64,000 nt of DNA from assembly GCA_016702505.1 (NCBI GenBank), contig JADJDU010000007.1:186001-250000 (forward strand), given 5' to 3'. This DNA comes from Microthrixaceae bacterium (GTDB lineage: Bacteria; Actinomycetota; Acidimicrobiia; Acidimicrobiales; Iamiaceae). The notes under the pieces are model-generated. The model was given only the letters and a program-made list of their open reading frames with translations. It did not search any database and was not told the origin of the DNA. This document shows positions 27,587 to 37,465 of this stretch, piece after piece. Both the position numbers and the translations under genes were made by a program. Every line of letters begins with the position of its first letter. Position 1 is the first letter of the stretch.

Positions 27587-28780
27587 ATGGTTGAACCATC
27601 TTCGGCTTGCCGCGCTGCGCCCATCACCAGGATCGAGTTGTTCGAACTGAGGGTTCCGCTTTCGGCGCTCGCCCGAGGTGCCATGGCGAAAAGCGACAAC
27701 GGGCTCGGCATGGCGATTCCCACCGAGGAGTCGTGGGATGTAGCCGACTTCCTGTATTGCCGTCTCGTTGACGAGGACGGGTGCGAGGGGTGGGGCGAAG
27801 CCTATGTGTGGCTACCCGAGACCGGCGTGTCCCAGACCGAGATGGCCATGGCGATCCGTGACCACCTCGGCAAGTACGTGCTTGGAGCTCGCCCCACCGA
27901 CGTGCAGGCGATGGCGGCTCGCTTCGACCGCAACGTCGCCCGCAACGAGGTGGCCAAGGGCTTGGTCGACATCGCCTGCCATGAGTTGGCGGCGCGCCAG
28001 ATCGGCCGGCCCGTCCACGACCTCCTCGGCGGGGCCGTGGTGGATCGCATCCCCCTGTGTGGGCTACTTCCCCTGCTCGATCCCGAGACCACCGCCGAGT
28101 ACGCCCGCGGCTATCAGGGCGGTGGCTACCGGTCGCTGCGCATCAAGCTCGGGACCAGCCCTCATCGAGATCGCGATGTCATCGCCGCGGTGCGCGACGC
28201 CTGTGGGCCTGATCTTCGGATCCGAGTCGACTACAACCAAGCCTATGACGTTCCCACCGCGGTGCGGGCGTTGTCGCTGATCGAACCGTTCGATATCGAT
28301 GCCGCCGAGCAACCGCTGGCGGTAAGCGATCTGTTGGGAATGGTCGAGCTCCAACGCCGCACTCCGATTCCGGTCTTCCTCCACGAGGGCTTCTTCTCCT
28401 TGGCCGACGCGGTGGCTCTGATCGATGCCGGGGGCATGGGCGTGATCGGGGTCAACGCCGAGCGACCGGGCGGTGTCACCGGCGCGCTTCGAGCCATCGA
28501 CTACGCCGCCGCCCGAGGTCTGGGCACGATCCTTCACAACCAGCCGCTCGGCATCGGTACGGCCGTGCAGGCCCACATCGCCGCGGCCCGCTTCGACCGA
28601 CTGGGACACGACCCCGAGATCGCCGGCGACGTCATGTTCGATCATCACCTGACCACCACCCGCTACGAGGTGCGCGACGGCGAGATGCTCCTTCCCGGTG
28701 GTCCCGGTTGGGGTGTCACCGTCGACCGAGATGAGCTCGACCGCCACCTGATCGCCGACCCCACCGTGTGCACCCCGTGA
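27587..28780 (+). CDS. Mandelate racemase / muconate-lactonizing enzyme family protein
   Basis: A 397-residue enolase-superfamily enzyme. The N-terminal capping domain is followed by a barrel with a catalytic-lysine region YRSLRIKLG and metal ligands in RVDYNQAY, AAEQPL and FLHEGFF. The last is an unusual Glu position where many members have D-E. C-terminal ILHNQPLGIGT is the last active-site strand. It would abstract the alpha proton of a carboxylate substrate that I cannot identify. The next gene starts 43 bases downstream, so the two may act on related compounds. Confidence 0.85.
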   Translation: MVEPSSACRAAPITRIELFELRVPLSALARGAMAKSDNGLGMAIPTEESWDVADFLYCRLVDEDGCEGWGEAYVWLPETGVSQTEMAMAIRDHLGKYVLGARPTDVQAMAARFDRNVARNEVAKGLVDIACHELAARQIGRPVHDLLGGAVVDRIPLCGLLPLLDPETTAEYARGYQGGGYRSLRIKLGTSPHRDRDVIAAVRDACGPDLRIRVDYNQAYDVPTAVRALSLIEPFDIDAAEQPLAVSDLLGMVELQRRTPIPVFLHEGFFSLADAVALIDAGGMGVIGVNAERPGGVTGALRAIDYAAARGLGTILHNQPLGIGTAVQAHIAAARFDRLGHDPEIAGDVMFDHHLTTTRYEVRDGEMLLPGGPGWGVTVDRDELDRHLIADPTVCTP

Positions 28781-28823
28781 CGCTTCGCTCCCATGCGTTC
28801 CCGAGGCGACCATCGGTGAGACC

Positions 28824-30452
28824 ATGAGCGACAACACCATCCCAACATCGGTTGGGTCCGAGGCTCGTGGACGGCCCACGTTGTTCCACCGAGCCCACGT
28901 CTTCATGCCGTCGCCCGCACCCCCCGGCCATGATTCGGTCGCGGTGGCCGATGGCCGGATCGTTGCGGTGGGGACTGCCGACTCCTGTCGGGGGCTGCTG
29001 CCCAGCGACGCCGTCGAGGTCGACATGTCCGGACGTTCCCTGGTACCCGGATTCGTCGACGCCCACGTCCACCCGATGATCATGAGCGTCTTCGAGCTCC
29101 ACTTGCGCTTCGACGATGCCCGGTCGCTGTCCGATGTCCTCGATGCCGTGGCCGATGCCACCCGGCTCGGTGGGGAGAACGTGATCGGCTTTCAGCTCGA
29201 TGACGCTCTGCTGGCCGAACGGAGGCTGCCCACCGCCGCCGAGCTGGACGCCGCCGGATCGGGCCGACCGGTGGTGCTCGTGCGTCGTGACGGTCACCAC
29301 GCGGTGGCATCGTCGTCGGCACTCGAGGCATCGGGCCTGGCATCGACCGGCCGGGTCGTTCCCGGCGGCTACGTCGAACGCGGCCCCGACGGGACGCCGA
29401 CCGGGCTGGTCGGCGAGAACGCGGTGGCAGATGTGTTGGCCCTCATGCCCGAGGTCACGATGGAGACCCTCGAAGCCGGGCGGACCCGCTGGACCGCCCG
29501 GATGGTCGCCCAAGGGGTGACGGCGATCAGCGCCATCTGCCAGACATCGCCCGAGGGTCCTTCTGGACCCGCGGGCGAGTTGGAGGCCGTCGGATGGTCG
29601 GACCTGGTGAGTCGGGTTCCCTTCGACGTCCAGACCATCCTCATCGCGGCTGGTCCCGCCGTGGTCGATGACTACCGGGGGATCGCCTCGCTGCACGATC
29701 CCGTAGCCGGGCGTCGGGTCGATGCCGTCAAGCTGTTCCTGGACGGCACGCTCGGAGGGGCATCGGCCTGCATGCACGCCCCGTTCGCCGATCGTGTCCA
29801 CACCTCGGGCGTACGCACGCTTGGAGACGACGACGCCTACTCCCGTATGGAAGCCGCGCACCTGGCCGGGCTTCAGGTGTGCGTCCACGCCATTGGCGAC
29901 AAGGCCAACCATGACGCGGCGATTCTGTTCGACCGTCTGCTCCGTCGCCATCCCGGATCTCACCGCCACCGGGTCGAGCACGCTTCGGTCCTCGACCACC
30001 GCACCATCGAGCTGTTCGCCGAGCACCAGATCACCTGTGTGGTGCAGCCGATCAACCTGCGGAGCGAGGCACATTGGCTGGCCCGGCGGCTCGGTCCCGA
30101 TCGCTTGAACCGGGCCTATCCGTACCGGTCCTTGATCGAGGCGGGGGTGCCCGTGGCCGGATCCTCCGATGCCCCGATCGAGGAGACCGATGTAATCGCG
30201 GCGATGAGCGCGGCGGTTGATCGCAGAGGTCTGGCAGATGCCGAAGCCATCAGCCCGATCGAGGCTCTGGCCATGTACACCTCGGGCGGTAGCGCGGCTC
30301 GCCACACCGAGACGGAGTTGGGGTCCCTCGTGGCCGGCCGTCGTGCCGACCTGGTCGTGTTGAACGGCGATCTGTCATCCACTCCCCTCGACCACCTGGC
30401 CGTCGAGGCCACCTACATAGGTGGCGTTCGACAGAATCCTTCGGCCGGGTAA
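28824..30452 (+). CDS. YtcJ-like metal-dependent amidohydrolase
   Basis: A 542-residue amidohydrolase of the large YtcJ subgroup. Metal ligands and active-site blocks: PGFVDAHVHP, AVKLFLDGTLGG (lysine region), VCVHAIGDKANH, HRVEHAS and AGSSDAPIEE. The C-terminal urease-alpha-like strands end with GSLVAGRRADLVVLNGD. Members of this group act on amides or N-acyl compounds; the substrate is unknown. It follows the enolase-superfamily gene closely. Confidence 0.88.
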   Translation: MSDNTIPTSVGSEARGRPTLFHRAHVFMPSPAPPGHDSVAVADGRIVAVGTADSCRGLLPSDAVEVDMSGRSLVPGFVDAHVHPMIMSVFELHLRFDDARSLSDVLDAVADATRLGGENVIGFQLDDALLAERRLPTAAELDAAGSGRPVVLVRRDGHHAVASSSALEASGLASTGRVVPGGYVERGPDGTPTGLVGENAVADVLALMPEVTMETLEAGRTRWTARMVAQGVTAISAICQTSPEGPSGPAGELEAVGWSDLVSRVPFDVQTILIAAGPAVVDDYRGIASLHDPVAGRRVDAVKLFLDGTLGGASACMHAPFADRVHTSGVRTLGDDDAYSRMEAAHLAGLQVCVHAIGDKANHDAAILFDRLLRRHPGSHRHRVEHASVLDHRTIELFAEHQITCVVQPINLRSEAHWLARRLGPDRLNRAYPYRSLIEAGVPVAGSSDAPIEETDVIAAMSAAVDRRGLADAEAISPIEALAMYTSGGSAARHTETELGSLVAGRRADLVVLNGDLSSTPLDHLAVEATYIGGVRQNPSAG

Positions 30453-30564
30453 TGCTCGGCCGCGGCAAGTACACCGGCCAACCCGGCGCCACCGCCCGTC
30501 AAACACCGGGAAGCTTCATCACCCAAGTCGATCCCGCTGACAGACAAGATGTCTCGGTACAGGT

Positions 30565-31323
30565 TCAGGTTCGGACGTAGACGTCGGAGAACAAGCCGAA
30601 CCGGCTTACCTTCTCGAATCCGAGAGGGTCCAGCGTGTCAGCCACCACCGACGCCTCGACCGGGGTCATGTGATACGTCTCCAGAACCAGGACCCGCGGA
30701 TTCCACCTAGCCCAATCGATCGATGTGAACACAGGGAAGTCCCGGCCTTCGAGGTCGATGTTGACCATGTCGACCTGCTCCAAGCCCGCTCTGCCGAGCA
30801 ACTCCTCGAAGGTGATCACCTCTACTTCGACCGACCGCACGTGACTCTCGAGGTCGTCTGGCCATCCTTCTCCACCGATCGGGGCTCGTGTCCCTTGGTG
30901 GTCTGGATGCACCGGAATCTCCTTCCGAAGGTTCGAGGACAATTCACGGAGGCTGGAGATGGTCTCCAACAGGTGCGACTTGTCGAGACTTCCGATCGAC
31001 TGCGTGATGTACTCGAACGCGCCGCTGTCGGGAGCCAGAAACCACATCGTCTCCGTACCAGCTTGGTCCGAGATCGCTACCTGCTCGCAGCGCACGTCAG
31101 GCAGGACGCCGTAGTTGGCTACAAGTCGCTCATAGATGTAAGGCACAGGTTCTGCGGCAACACCGCGCGCTCGAAGCCGCTGAGCAAGAGGGAAGATCGG
31201 GTCGGAAGCAACCCCATCGGATGCTCCGACGTTGGCAAAGGTGAACCCAGGGTGCAGCCGATCTCCAATCGCCTCGACCATCCGCTCGACATCGTCCTCG
31301 AAGCTGTATTCCACGGATCGCAA
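30565..31323 (-). CDS. FkbM-type SAM-dependent methyltransferase
   Basis: A 252-residue protein. The SAM-binding start is TFANVGASDGVASD and the FkbM block is VDMVNIDLEGRDFPVF, with LVLETYHM following. Start is TTG at 31323 or the nearby GTG at 31314. FkbM enzymes methylate sugars or small molecules, often in glycan or natural-product clusters. No such cluster adjoins it, and its neighbours on both sides are unrelated. Confidence 0.75.
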   Translation of the reverse strand: MRSVEYSFEDDVERMVEAIGDRLHPGFTFANVGASDGVASDPIFPLAQRLRARGVAAEPVPYIYERLVANYGVLPDVRCEQVAISDQAGTETMWFLAPDSGAFEYITQSIGSLDKSHLLETISSLRELSSNLRKEIPVHPDHQGTRAPIGGEGWPDDLESHVRSVEVEVITFEELLGRAGLEQVDMVNIDLEGRDFPVFTSIDWARWNPRVLVLETYHMTPVEASVVADTLDPLGFEKVSRFGLFSDVYVRT

Positions 31324-31476
31324 TACTCGCGCGACACCGTGGTCTTCAGCGTGAGTATCTAACCAGGGCCATATTTGACCTATCGACAGACTCCATAGGC
31401 ACCAGACCTTCCGCTCCTACGCGGCCACTGTTGTGGTGGATCAGATGACCTGCAATCAGGCCTGTGGGCCCGGCCG

Positions 31477-33603
31477 TCAGGCCAATAACTCCTCGGCAGG
31501 AACCGGGCGGGCGAACAGGTAGCCCTGGGCCAGGTCACAACCAAGGTCCCGCAAGGCGTCGAGTTGCTCGGTGACCTCCACACCTTCGGCTACCACCGAC
31601 AGCCCGAGTGAGTGGCCCAACTGGCACATGCCACCCACCAGCGCATGGTCGGGCCCGAGACCGTCATCGGCGTCGTCCGCCACCAGACCATCGATGAAGG
31701 TCTTGTCGATCTTCAAGCAGTCAACCGGGAGCCGGCGCAGGTAGGAGAACGACGAATAGCCGGTGCCGAAGTCGTCGACCGCTATCTGGATCCCGAGGTC
31801 CTTGAGCGAGCCGAGTGTCCTCACGGTGGCGTCCAGGTCGGCCATCAGAGCGCTCTCGGTAACCTCGACGTGAAGCCGCTCTCCGCTCAAGCCCGCGGTA
31901 GCGAGGGCGCCAGCAACATCGGACACCACGGCAGGGTCGGCTAGCTGGCGAACCGAGAGGTTGACGCTCACGAACGCGTCGGTCACCGCCAGACCAGACC
32001 ACGCATTGCAAGCCAACCCCATCACGATCCGTCCGATCGGCACGATCAGGCCCGTGTCCTCGGCTTCTCCGATGAACTCGATCGGCGACAACAGCCCCCG
32101 GGTCGGGTGACGCCACCGGACCAGAGCCTCGGCCCCCACCATCTCGGTGCCGAGGGACGCGGTGCTGACTATCTGTTGGTAGAGGACCTCGAACTCCTGC
32201 TCATCGATCGCTCGCCGAAGCCCAACCTGTCGTTCGTGGCGGGCGACCACCGTCGACCGCAACTCGTCGTCGAAGACTTCAAGCCTTCCCCGACCACGTG
32301 CCTTTGCCTTGTACATCGCCGCGTCGGCATTTCTGATGAGGTCCTCAGGAGTCGAGACGTGAGTTGTCGAAAGGGCCACACCGATACTGGCGTCTATGTA
32401 GACCTCACCGGCACCTTCGCCCGGCTCCCCGAACTGAAGTGCGAACGGCGTGTCGAAGGCGGCCAGCACATGTTCAGCCAGGGCCCGGGCGCTCGCCTCA
32501 TCCCCATGGGTGGTGCTCAAGATCACGAACTCGTCACCGCCGAACCGGGCGATCATCTCGGCGTCTGCCACGGTGGAACGGAGGCGGGAGGCGACGCTGA
32601 CCAGCAAGCGATCGCCGGTGGCGTGGCCTTGGCTGTCGTTCACCACCTTGAACTGGTCGAGGTCGATGAACAACACGGCCAGACCCGAACCTGTCACGCT
32701 GGCCGATGCCAGTCCGACGTCTATGCAGTCGATCAGCAAGGTTCGGTTTGGTAGCCCGGTCAGGGGATCGTGGGTCGCCTGATGCTCAAGCCTGCGCTCG
32801 CTCTCACGCAATGCCCGGTCCGCCATCACCCGTTCGGTCATGTCACGGATGTTGGCGACGATCCCCGAAACGGCCGGGTCATCGAGGCAGTTGGTGAAGG
32901 TGCACTCGATCCAGCGGTACCCACCGTCGGCGTGGCGCATCCGTGCTTCGAAGCGAGACGACGCACCCGGGGTGATGGCCACCTTCAGGAACTGGTGCTG
33001 AACCTCGGGGAGATCGTCGGGGTGAACCAGATCGCGGCGAACCCCCTCGATGAACTCTTCGTTGGTGAGACCGAGCGGCCTCCCCCCGTTGACGCTGAAC
33101 CACGTGACCTCACCGCCGGCGTCGAATACCGCGGTGGATCCGTCGGCGTTCTCGAGCAACGCATCGAGCCAGCGTTCGGAGTTGCGTAGCTCGGTCTCGG
33201 CTTTGTGTCGTTCGTCGATGTCGTGGAGGTGACACGCCATGCCCATGACGTGGGGATCGTCGACCAGGTTGTGCAGGGCGACCTTGAACCAGCGCCAACC
33301 CTCGACCTTGTGTCGCAATCGGCAGTCGACGACAGAGGACGACCCTGGCTCGACTGAAGCCTCCCGCCATGCTGACACCGCTCCGGGAAGGTCATCGGGA
33401 TGGACCAGGTCGGCCGCGACCAGGGTGGCGTACTCGTCGATGTCATACCCCAACACCCATTGGGCCGCGGAGCTGACAGAGCGGATCTCGCCGTTGGTGC
33501 CGATGACGGTGAAGAACTCAGAGGAGAGACGAGCGAGACTGGCCCACATCTCGGCATCGCCAGACTGGTCCGGACCGGGAGCGTCTCGCCCGATCACTGG
33601 CAC
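31477..33603 (-). CDS. PAS-PAS-GGDEF-EAL cyclic-di-GMP signalling protein
   Basis: A 708-residue protein with two PAS domains (about 20-135 and 145-265, each ending in a PAC-like segment such as GMACHLHDIDERHKAETELR), a GGDEF domain (about 275-440, HDPLTGLPNRTLL and RFGGDEFVIL) and an EAL domain (about 450-705). The EAL domain keeps EAL in GAEALVRWRHP, DDFGTGYSS, KIDKTFI and the late AEGVE. Both catalytic sites look intact, so it may make and degrade c-di-GMP under PAS control. No membrane helices. Confidence 0.92.
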   Translation of the reverse strand: MPVIGRDAPGPDQSGDAEMWASLARLSSEFFTVIGTNGEIRSVSSAAQWVLGYDIDEYATLVAADLVHPDDLPGAVSAWREASVEPGSSSVVDCRLRHKVEGWRWFKVALHNLVDDPHVMGMACHLHDIDERHKAETELRNSERWLDALLENADGSTAVFDAGGEVTWFSVNGGRPLGLTNEEFIEGVRRDLVHPDDLPEVQHQFLKVAITPGASSRFEARMRHADGGYRWIECTFTNCLDDPAVSGIVANIRDMTERVMADRALRESERRLEHQATHDPLTGLPNRTLLIDCIDVGLASASVTGSGLAVLFIDLDQFKVVNDSQGHATGDRLLVSVASRLRSTVADAEMIARFGGDEFVILSTTHGDEASARALAEHVLAAFDTPFALQFGEPGEGAGEVYIDASIGVALSTTHVSTPEDLIRNADAAMYKAKARGRGRLEVFDDELRSTVVARHERQVGLRRAIDEQEFEVLYQQIVSTASLGTEMVGAEALVRWRHPTRGLLSPIEFIGEAEDTGLIVPIGRIVMGLACNAWSGLAVTDAFVSVNLSVRQLADPAVVSDVAGALATAGLSGERLHVEVTESALMADLDATVRTLGSLKDLGIQIAVDDFGTGYSSFSYLRRLPVDCLKIDKTFIDGLVADDADDGLGPDHALVGGMCQLGHSLGLSVVAEGVEVTEQLDALRDLGCDLAQGYLFARPVPAEELLA

Positions 33604-33624
33604 CCCCTTCCCGGATGCCCTCCC

Positions 33625-34191
33625 CTAGTGGCACCTAGGGGGCCAGGCTACCAATCTCCGCCTCGACGCGCATCGGATGGCACGCTCGTGATCACTGGCT
33701 GGCGCTGCCTCCCCGAAATGGTGAGCTAGTGCGGTGAGGTCGCCGGGTGCCACAAGTTCGTAGGCCTCGCCGACAGATCTGTGCATCCTGACGCGGCGCG
33801 AGGTTCTCAACTCGTCGTAGAGAGCGGCTCGCACCACCGCATGGCTGAACTGGTAGCGATCTGGCCCGGCCTCCTCGACGAGGCGCGCGTCGAGGGCTTC
33901 GTCCAGGGCGTCGAGCACCTCGACCTCAGAACGGCCGATGGCACTGACGAGAACGTCGAGACGGAAGTCACGGCCAATGACCGACGCCCAGCCAGCTACC
34001 TCGTTGGCCCCGATCGACAGCGTGGATAGTCGCCGGCCGATCACGTCGCGAACCCCTTCAGGCAGCTTGTCGGTTGCTGCTCCCTCCGTGAGCCGCCAGC
34101 GGCCACCAACTCGTCGCACTGCCCCGCTCTCAACCAAGTGCCGGAGCACCTCACCAACAAACAACGGGTTGCCAGATGTCTCGGCGTGCAC
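33625..34191 (-). pseudogene. AAA/STAND ATPase remnant, downstream frame
   Basis: This frame (HAETSGNPLFVGEVLRHLVESG ... FSHAVVRAALYDEL) is the natural continuation of the ATPase read in the upstream frame 34041-35063; the switch near 34,190-34,200 needs one added base. It is the winged-helix end of an AAA_16-type domain as found in large actinobacterial LuxR, AfsR and cyclase-linked regulators. It stops soon after ASDHERAIRCASR, where full-length proteins go on into long TPR regions. The GGDEF-EAL gene begins 22 bases further on, so the 3' part is lost. Confidence 0.65.
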
Positions 34192-35063
34192 AACCGCAGC
34201 CAGCTCCGGGCGGCGCAGTCGAGATCGTGCCCGGCTGTCTCGACGACGAACTCCTCGACCTCCTCCGGCACCAGACCAGCCAGAGCGAGCCGCTCCACAC
34301 CCGGCTCCCGTCGGAGGTCCGCTACAAGATCGGCCAGCGGGTGCGTTCGGTCGACGTCGGTATCGCGATATGTGCCGACGATCAGGAGGGGAGCCTCCGA
34401 CGTCCTGCGCAGGACATGACGCAGCAACAGCAACGTCGGCCTAGATGCCCAATGCAGGTCATCGAGCAGCAACACCGTGCCCGCGCTCCCGCCGATCGAA
34501 GTCAGCAGGGATGCCATCGCCTCGAACAGAGCGAAGCGTTCACTCCCCGGATCACTGACGATCGGAGGATCGAGACGAGGGACTACCTCGCCGAGTCGGC
34601 TGCAAAGGCGCAACAACTCCCCAGGCTGCGCGCCCAAGCGATCAGCCAGCCCCCCGGTTGCGGTCGTCGCCAGTTGATCGAGGACCTCAGCGAATGGCTG
34701 GAAAGGAACCGCGAGGTCTTCATCGCAGCGGCCGTAGAGCACGAATGCACCCTTCTCGTAGGCCGCTTGGGCTGCCTCCGCCGCGAGTCGGGTCTTACCG
34801 ATGCCAGGCTCGCCAGCCACAAGTACTGCGCATCGCCGCCCGCTCGATGAGGTCTGCCACCGCTCCTCGAGCATGGTCAGCTGATCGCGGCGACCGGCAA
34901 AACCATCGGAGGCGGCATGCCCGAGCAGCCTCGGGAATGGGACCGCCAACGCCACTGCTGAGGGCACTGGATCTTCTGCTGCGAGCTGCTCGGATGGCCG
35001 CAGCTCCCAGACGTGCTCCGGGCGCGCCATACCCCTGAGCTCTTGTTCACCCCGCGACACCAA
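34041..35063 (-). pseudogene. Regulator remnant: cyclase-domain tail plus AAA ATPase
   Basis: The first 20 residues (SRGEQELRGMARPEHVWEL) match the very end of a class III nucleotide cyclase domain, whose catalytic body is missing. An AAA_16-like ATPase follows with Walker A AGEPGIGKTRL and Walker B TVLLLDDLHWAS. Near the end the frame turns to nonsense (SWLRLCTPRHLATR) where a one-base deletion moves the coding sequence to the 33625-34191 frame. Together with the BTAD fragment upstream this looks like one large BTAD-cyclase-AAA regulator eroded by an internal deletion, a frameshift and 3' truncation. Confidence 0.65.
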
Positions 35064-35064
35064 C

Positions 35065-35290
35065 TCAACGTCGGACCCGAGGGTTCGTCAAGGGGGCCCG
35101 TCCCGATCTCCCAGCCGGTCCAGACAACAACGTCGGCGTCGGTCGAAGCCGTGGATCCTGGGTGATCATCCGACGTTCAAGTTCCTTCGACATGTCGCCC
35201 GGATCGACATCCAACTCGTCCAAGAGAAGCGAGCGGGCTCGCTGGAATGCCCTCAGAGCATCCTGAACATCAGTCGACAACGGACCTTCA
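35065..35290 (-). pseudogene. BTAD (AfsR/SARP) domain remnant
   Basis: About 50 residues, including ALRAFQRARSLLLDELDVDPG and ELERRMITQDPRL, are the final helices of a bacterial transcriptional activation domain, the TPR-like part of AfsR/SARP regulators. The frame is open to 35544, but the DNA-binding domain and the start of BTAD are absent and the upstream part is antisense to nhaA. It directly precedes the cyclase/ATPase remnant, as in multidomain SARP regulators. Confidence 0.6.
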
Positions 35291-35366
35291 GGTATTCTTA
35301 CGACAAGAGGTGAGCCGGGAAGCCTGGTCGGCGTCTTGTTGACGCGCTTCCCACCAGAGGATTCAC

Positions 35367-36773
35367 ATGCCCCTCCACGCTGAGCATGATGACCTGACCG
35401 CCCCGTGGGCAGAGTCCGAGCGGCTGGTTCCCCGGGTGTTGGCACAGCCCGTCCAACAGTTCCTCCACACCGAGGCTGCGGGTGGCGTGGTGCTTTTGAT
35501 AGCTGCCGTCGCGGCAGTGGCGTGGGCGAGTTCGCCGTGGGCATCGTCCTACGACCATCTGTGGTCAGCCGAGCTGACGGTCGGCACCCCGGGGGTGCAC
35601 CTGACCGAGAGCCTTCGGCACTGGGTCAACGACCTGGCAATGGCGTTGTTCTTCTTCGTGGCTGGCCTCGAGATCAAACGGGAGCTGGTCCATGGCGATC
35701 TTCGAGAGGTCCGCACCGCGATCCTGCCGATCATGTGCGCCATCGGCGGAATGGTCATCCCCGCGCTGACCTTTCTTGCGTTCAACGCCGGCGGGCCTGG
35801 CGCCTCGGGGTGGGGTGTCCCCATGGCGACCGACATCGCATTCTCGATTGGCGTCCTAGCGCTCATCGGGCGGCGGACCCCGGCTTCGCTGAAGGTGTTC
35901 CTCCTCACCCTTGCCATCGTCGATGACATCGGTGCCATCGTTGTCATCGCTGTCTTCTACAGCCACGGAGTGTCTCCTCTCTGGCTGGCCGTGGCCGCCG
36001 CGATAGTGGGCGCGATCGCGGCGCTGAGCCGAGTCGGGGTCCGGTCTCTCGCCCCTTACGGAGTGCTTGCCGCCGCTCTTTGGCTCGTTACCCTCGAATC
36101 GGGGGTACACGCCACGATTGCGGGAGTCATCCTCGGGCTTCTCACACCCGCCCGTCCGTTGCAACGACCCGGTGCTGTTGCCGAAGCAGCCGCGGAACGC
36201 CTGCGAGCCCGACACCTTCTCGACCGCGTGGAGGACGAGTACGACGAGACTTCGATGCTCGAGGTTTCGTCGTTCACAGCCCAAGCCGTGTCCCCCGTCG
36301 ATCGATTTCAGCGCCGTCTGCACCCCTACACCTCGTTCGTGGTCCTACCGCTTTTTGCGCTGGCCAACGCGGGCGTCGATCTCACGCCGGACGGGGCCGG
36401 GATCTCGTTGACGACCCCGGTGGCGCTCGGGATCGTCGTCGGCCTGGTCCTTGGCAAACCTCTCGGCATCCTGCTTTCGGCGCTGGTGGCGACCCGGTTC
36501 CTCAAAGCCTCGCTGCCGGCCCGTGCCGGGTGGGTCGATCTCGCCGGTGTTGGGATGCTCGCCGGGATCGGGTTCACGGTTTCACTGTTCATCACCCAAC
36601 TCGCGTTCGCCCCCGACCTCCAGGCCGACGCCACCATTGCCGTCCTCGCAGCATCGGTTCTGGCTGGCGTGGCGGGCACGGTTCTCCTCGCGTTTCGAGG
36701 CAGTCGACCGCGTCCCACCGAGGCCGCCACCAGATCTGATCCGAGCAGCAACGCCACGGACACCCTGATATGA
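35367..36773 (+). CDS. nhaA: Na+/H+ antiporter NhaA
   Basis: A 468-residue membrane antiporter. The conserved FFFVAGLEIKRELVHGDL and MATDIAFSIGVLALIG helices and the paired Asp of TLAIVDDIGAI, the ion-binding site, are intact. GIGFTVSLFITQLAF forms the late helix. The hydrophilic loop of about 45 residues in the middle and the 40-residue polar tail are longer than in E. coli NhaA. It exports Na+ in exchange for protons. Confidence 0.95.
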   Translation: MPLHAEHDDLTAPWAESERLVPRVLAQPVQQFLHTEAAGGVVLLIAAVAAVAWASSPWASSYDHLWSAELTVGTPGVHLTESLRHWVNDLAMALFFFVAGLEIKRELVHGDLREVRTAILPIMCAIGGMVIPALTFLAFNAGGPGASGWGVPMATDIAFSIGVLALIGRRTPASLKVFLLTLAIVDDIGAIVVIAVFYSHGVSPLWLAVAAAIVGAIAALSRVGVRSLAPYGVLAAALWLVTLESGVHATIAGVILGLLTPARPLQRPGAVAEAAAERLRARHLLDRVEDEYDETSMLEVSSFTAQAVSPVDRFQRRLHPYTSFVVLPLFALANAGVDLTPDGAGISLTTPVALGIVVGLVLGKPLGILLSALVATRFLKASLPARAGWVDLAGVGMLAGIGFTVSLFITQLAFAPDLQADATIAVLAASVLAGVAGTVLLAFRGSRPRPTEAATRSDPSSNATDTLI

Positions 36774-37117
36774 CCGAGCCAGAACTGACCGTTGCCACCG
36801 TGTGGAGTCCCCCAAGGAGACGCCTGGCCAACCCGATGCCTCCAATGGCGGTGATGATGGCCGTGCAGGAGGCCATAACGTGCCCGACCATGCATTCGAG
36901 GCAGTGGCCGTCCTCTGACGCCGACGACGCGGACGCGTCGAGGTGGGTGCCTGAGGCGGTATGGACGTGGGTGTCGCTGACAGCGCCCGGGCGCTCGGCG
37001 TGAACTCGACGAGGCCCTGCGCGTCGGATGGATCGACGGGATCAAGCGCAGCTTCGACAAAACGACCTTTGCGCAGCGGTTCACACCACGTCGCCCCGAA
37101 ATCGAGATCGTTCATCG
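36774..37117 (+). pseudogene. YdeI/DUF1905-like fragment in an otherwise gene-poor stretch
   Basis: About 40 residues on the plus strand, roughly 36,981-37,100 (ELDEALRVGWIDGIKRSFD, then FAQRFTPRRP), match the GWIDGI and RFTPRRP core of YdeI-family proteins; a stop lies just before it and no start or remainder is present. The rest of this interval shows no convincing gene. An intact YdeI-like gene is carried in element 3 (50,934). Confidence 0.45.
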
Positions 37118-37465
37118 GGTCACCACGATTCGGGTTGGTCCTCCTGATACGGGTTGCTCGCAGCGTCGCAGCTCCCCGATGCTGGCCTCGAGGTCGTCGA
37201 AGGCCACGGTGAAGTGCCTCGGATTCCGGCCGGTGGGCTCCAGGCGGAAGCCAGCGGCTCGCAGCACACCGACCCGCACGAGAGTCGCCACCTCGAACCG
37301 AACGAGCGGCGCCTGCTGGGGCGAGTTCGTCGACGGCCACGCCGTGGGCGGCGAACACCGAGAGACCGTATTCGCCGAGATCGAGTGGTACCGCTCGGCG
37401 TCCGCACGCAGGGCTACCGGATGGAGCTCCCCGCCTCTGACGACCACGACGTCGTCATCGTCCAA
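37118..37465 (-). pseudogene. Small conserved actinobacterial protein, multiply frameshifted
   Basis: Three frames have to be stitched: VVVVRGGELHPVALRADAERY, then SVFAAHGVAVDELA, then LVRFEVATLVRVGVLRAAGF and RNPRHFTVAFDDLEASI, and finally NPYQEDQPESW. In that order they read as a continuous protein of about 115 residues resembling small actinobacterial proteins of unknown function that end in a similar Asn-Pro-Tyr tail. At least three indels separate the pieces, so it is dead, unless sequence quality is poor here. The TTG at 37465 is the only start seen. Confidence 0.45.
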
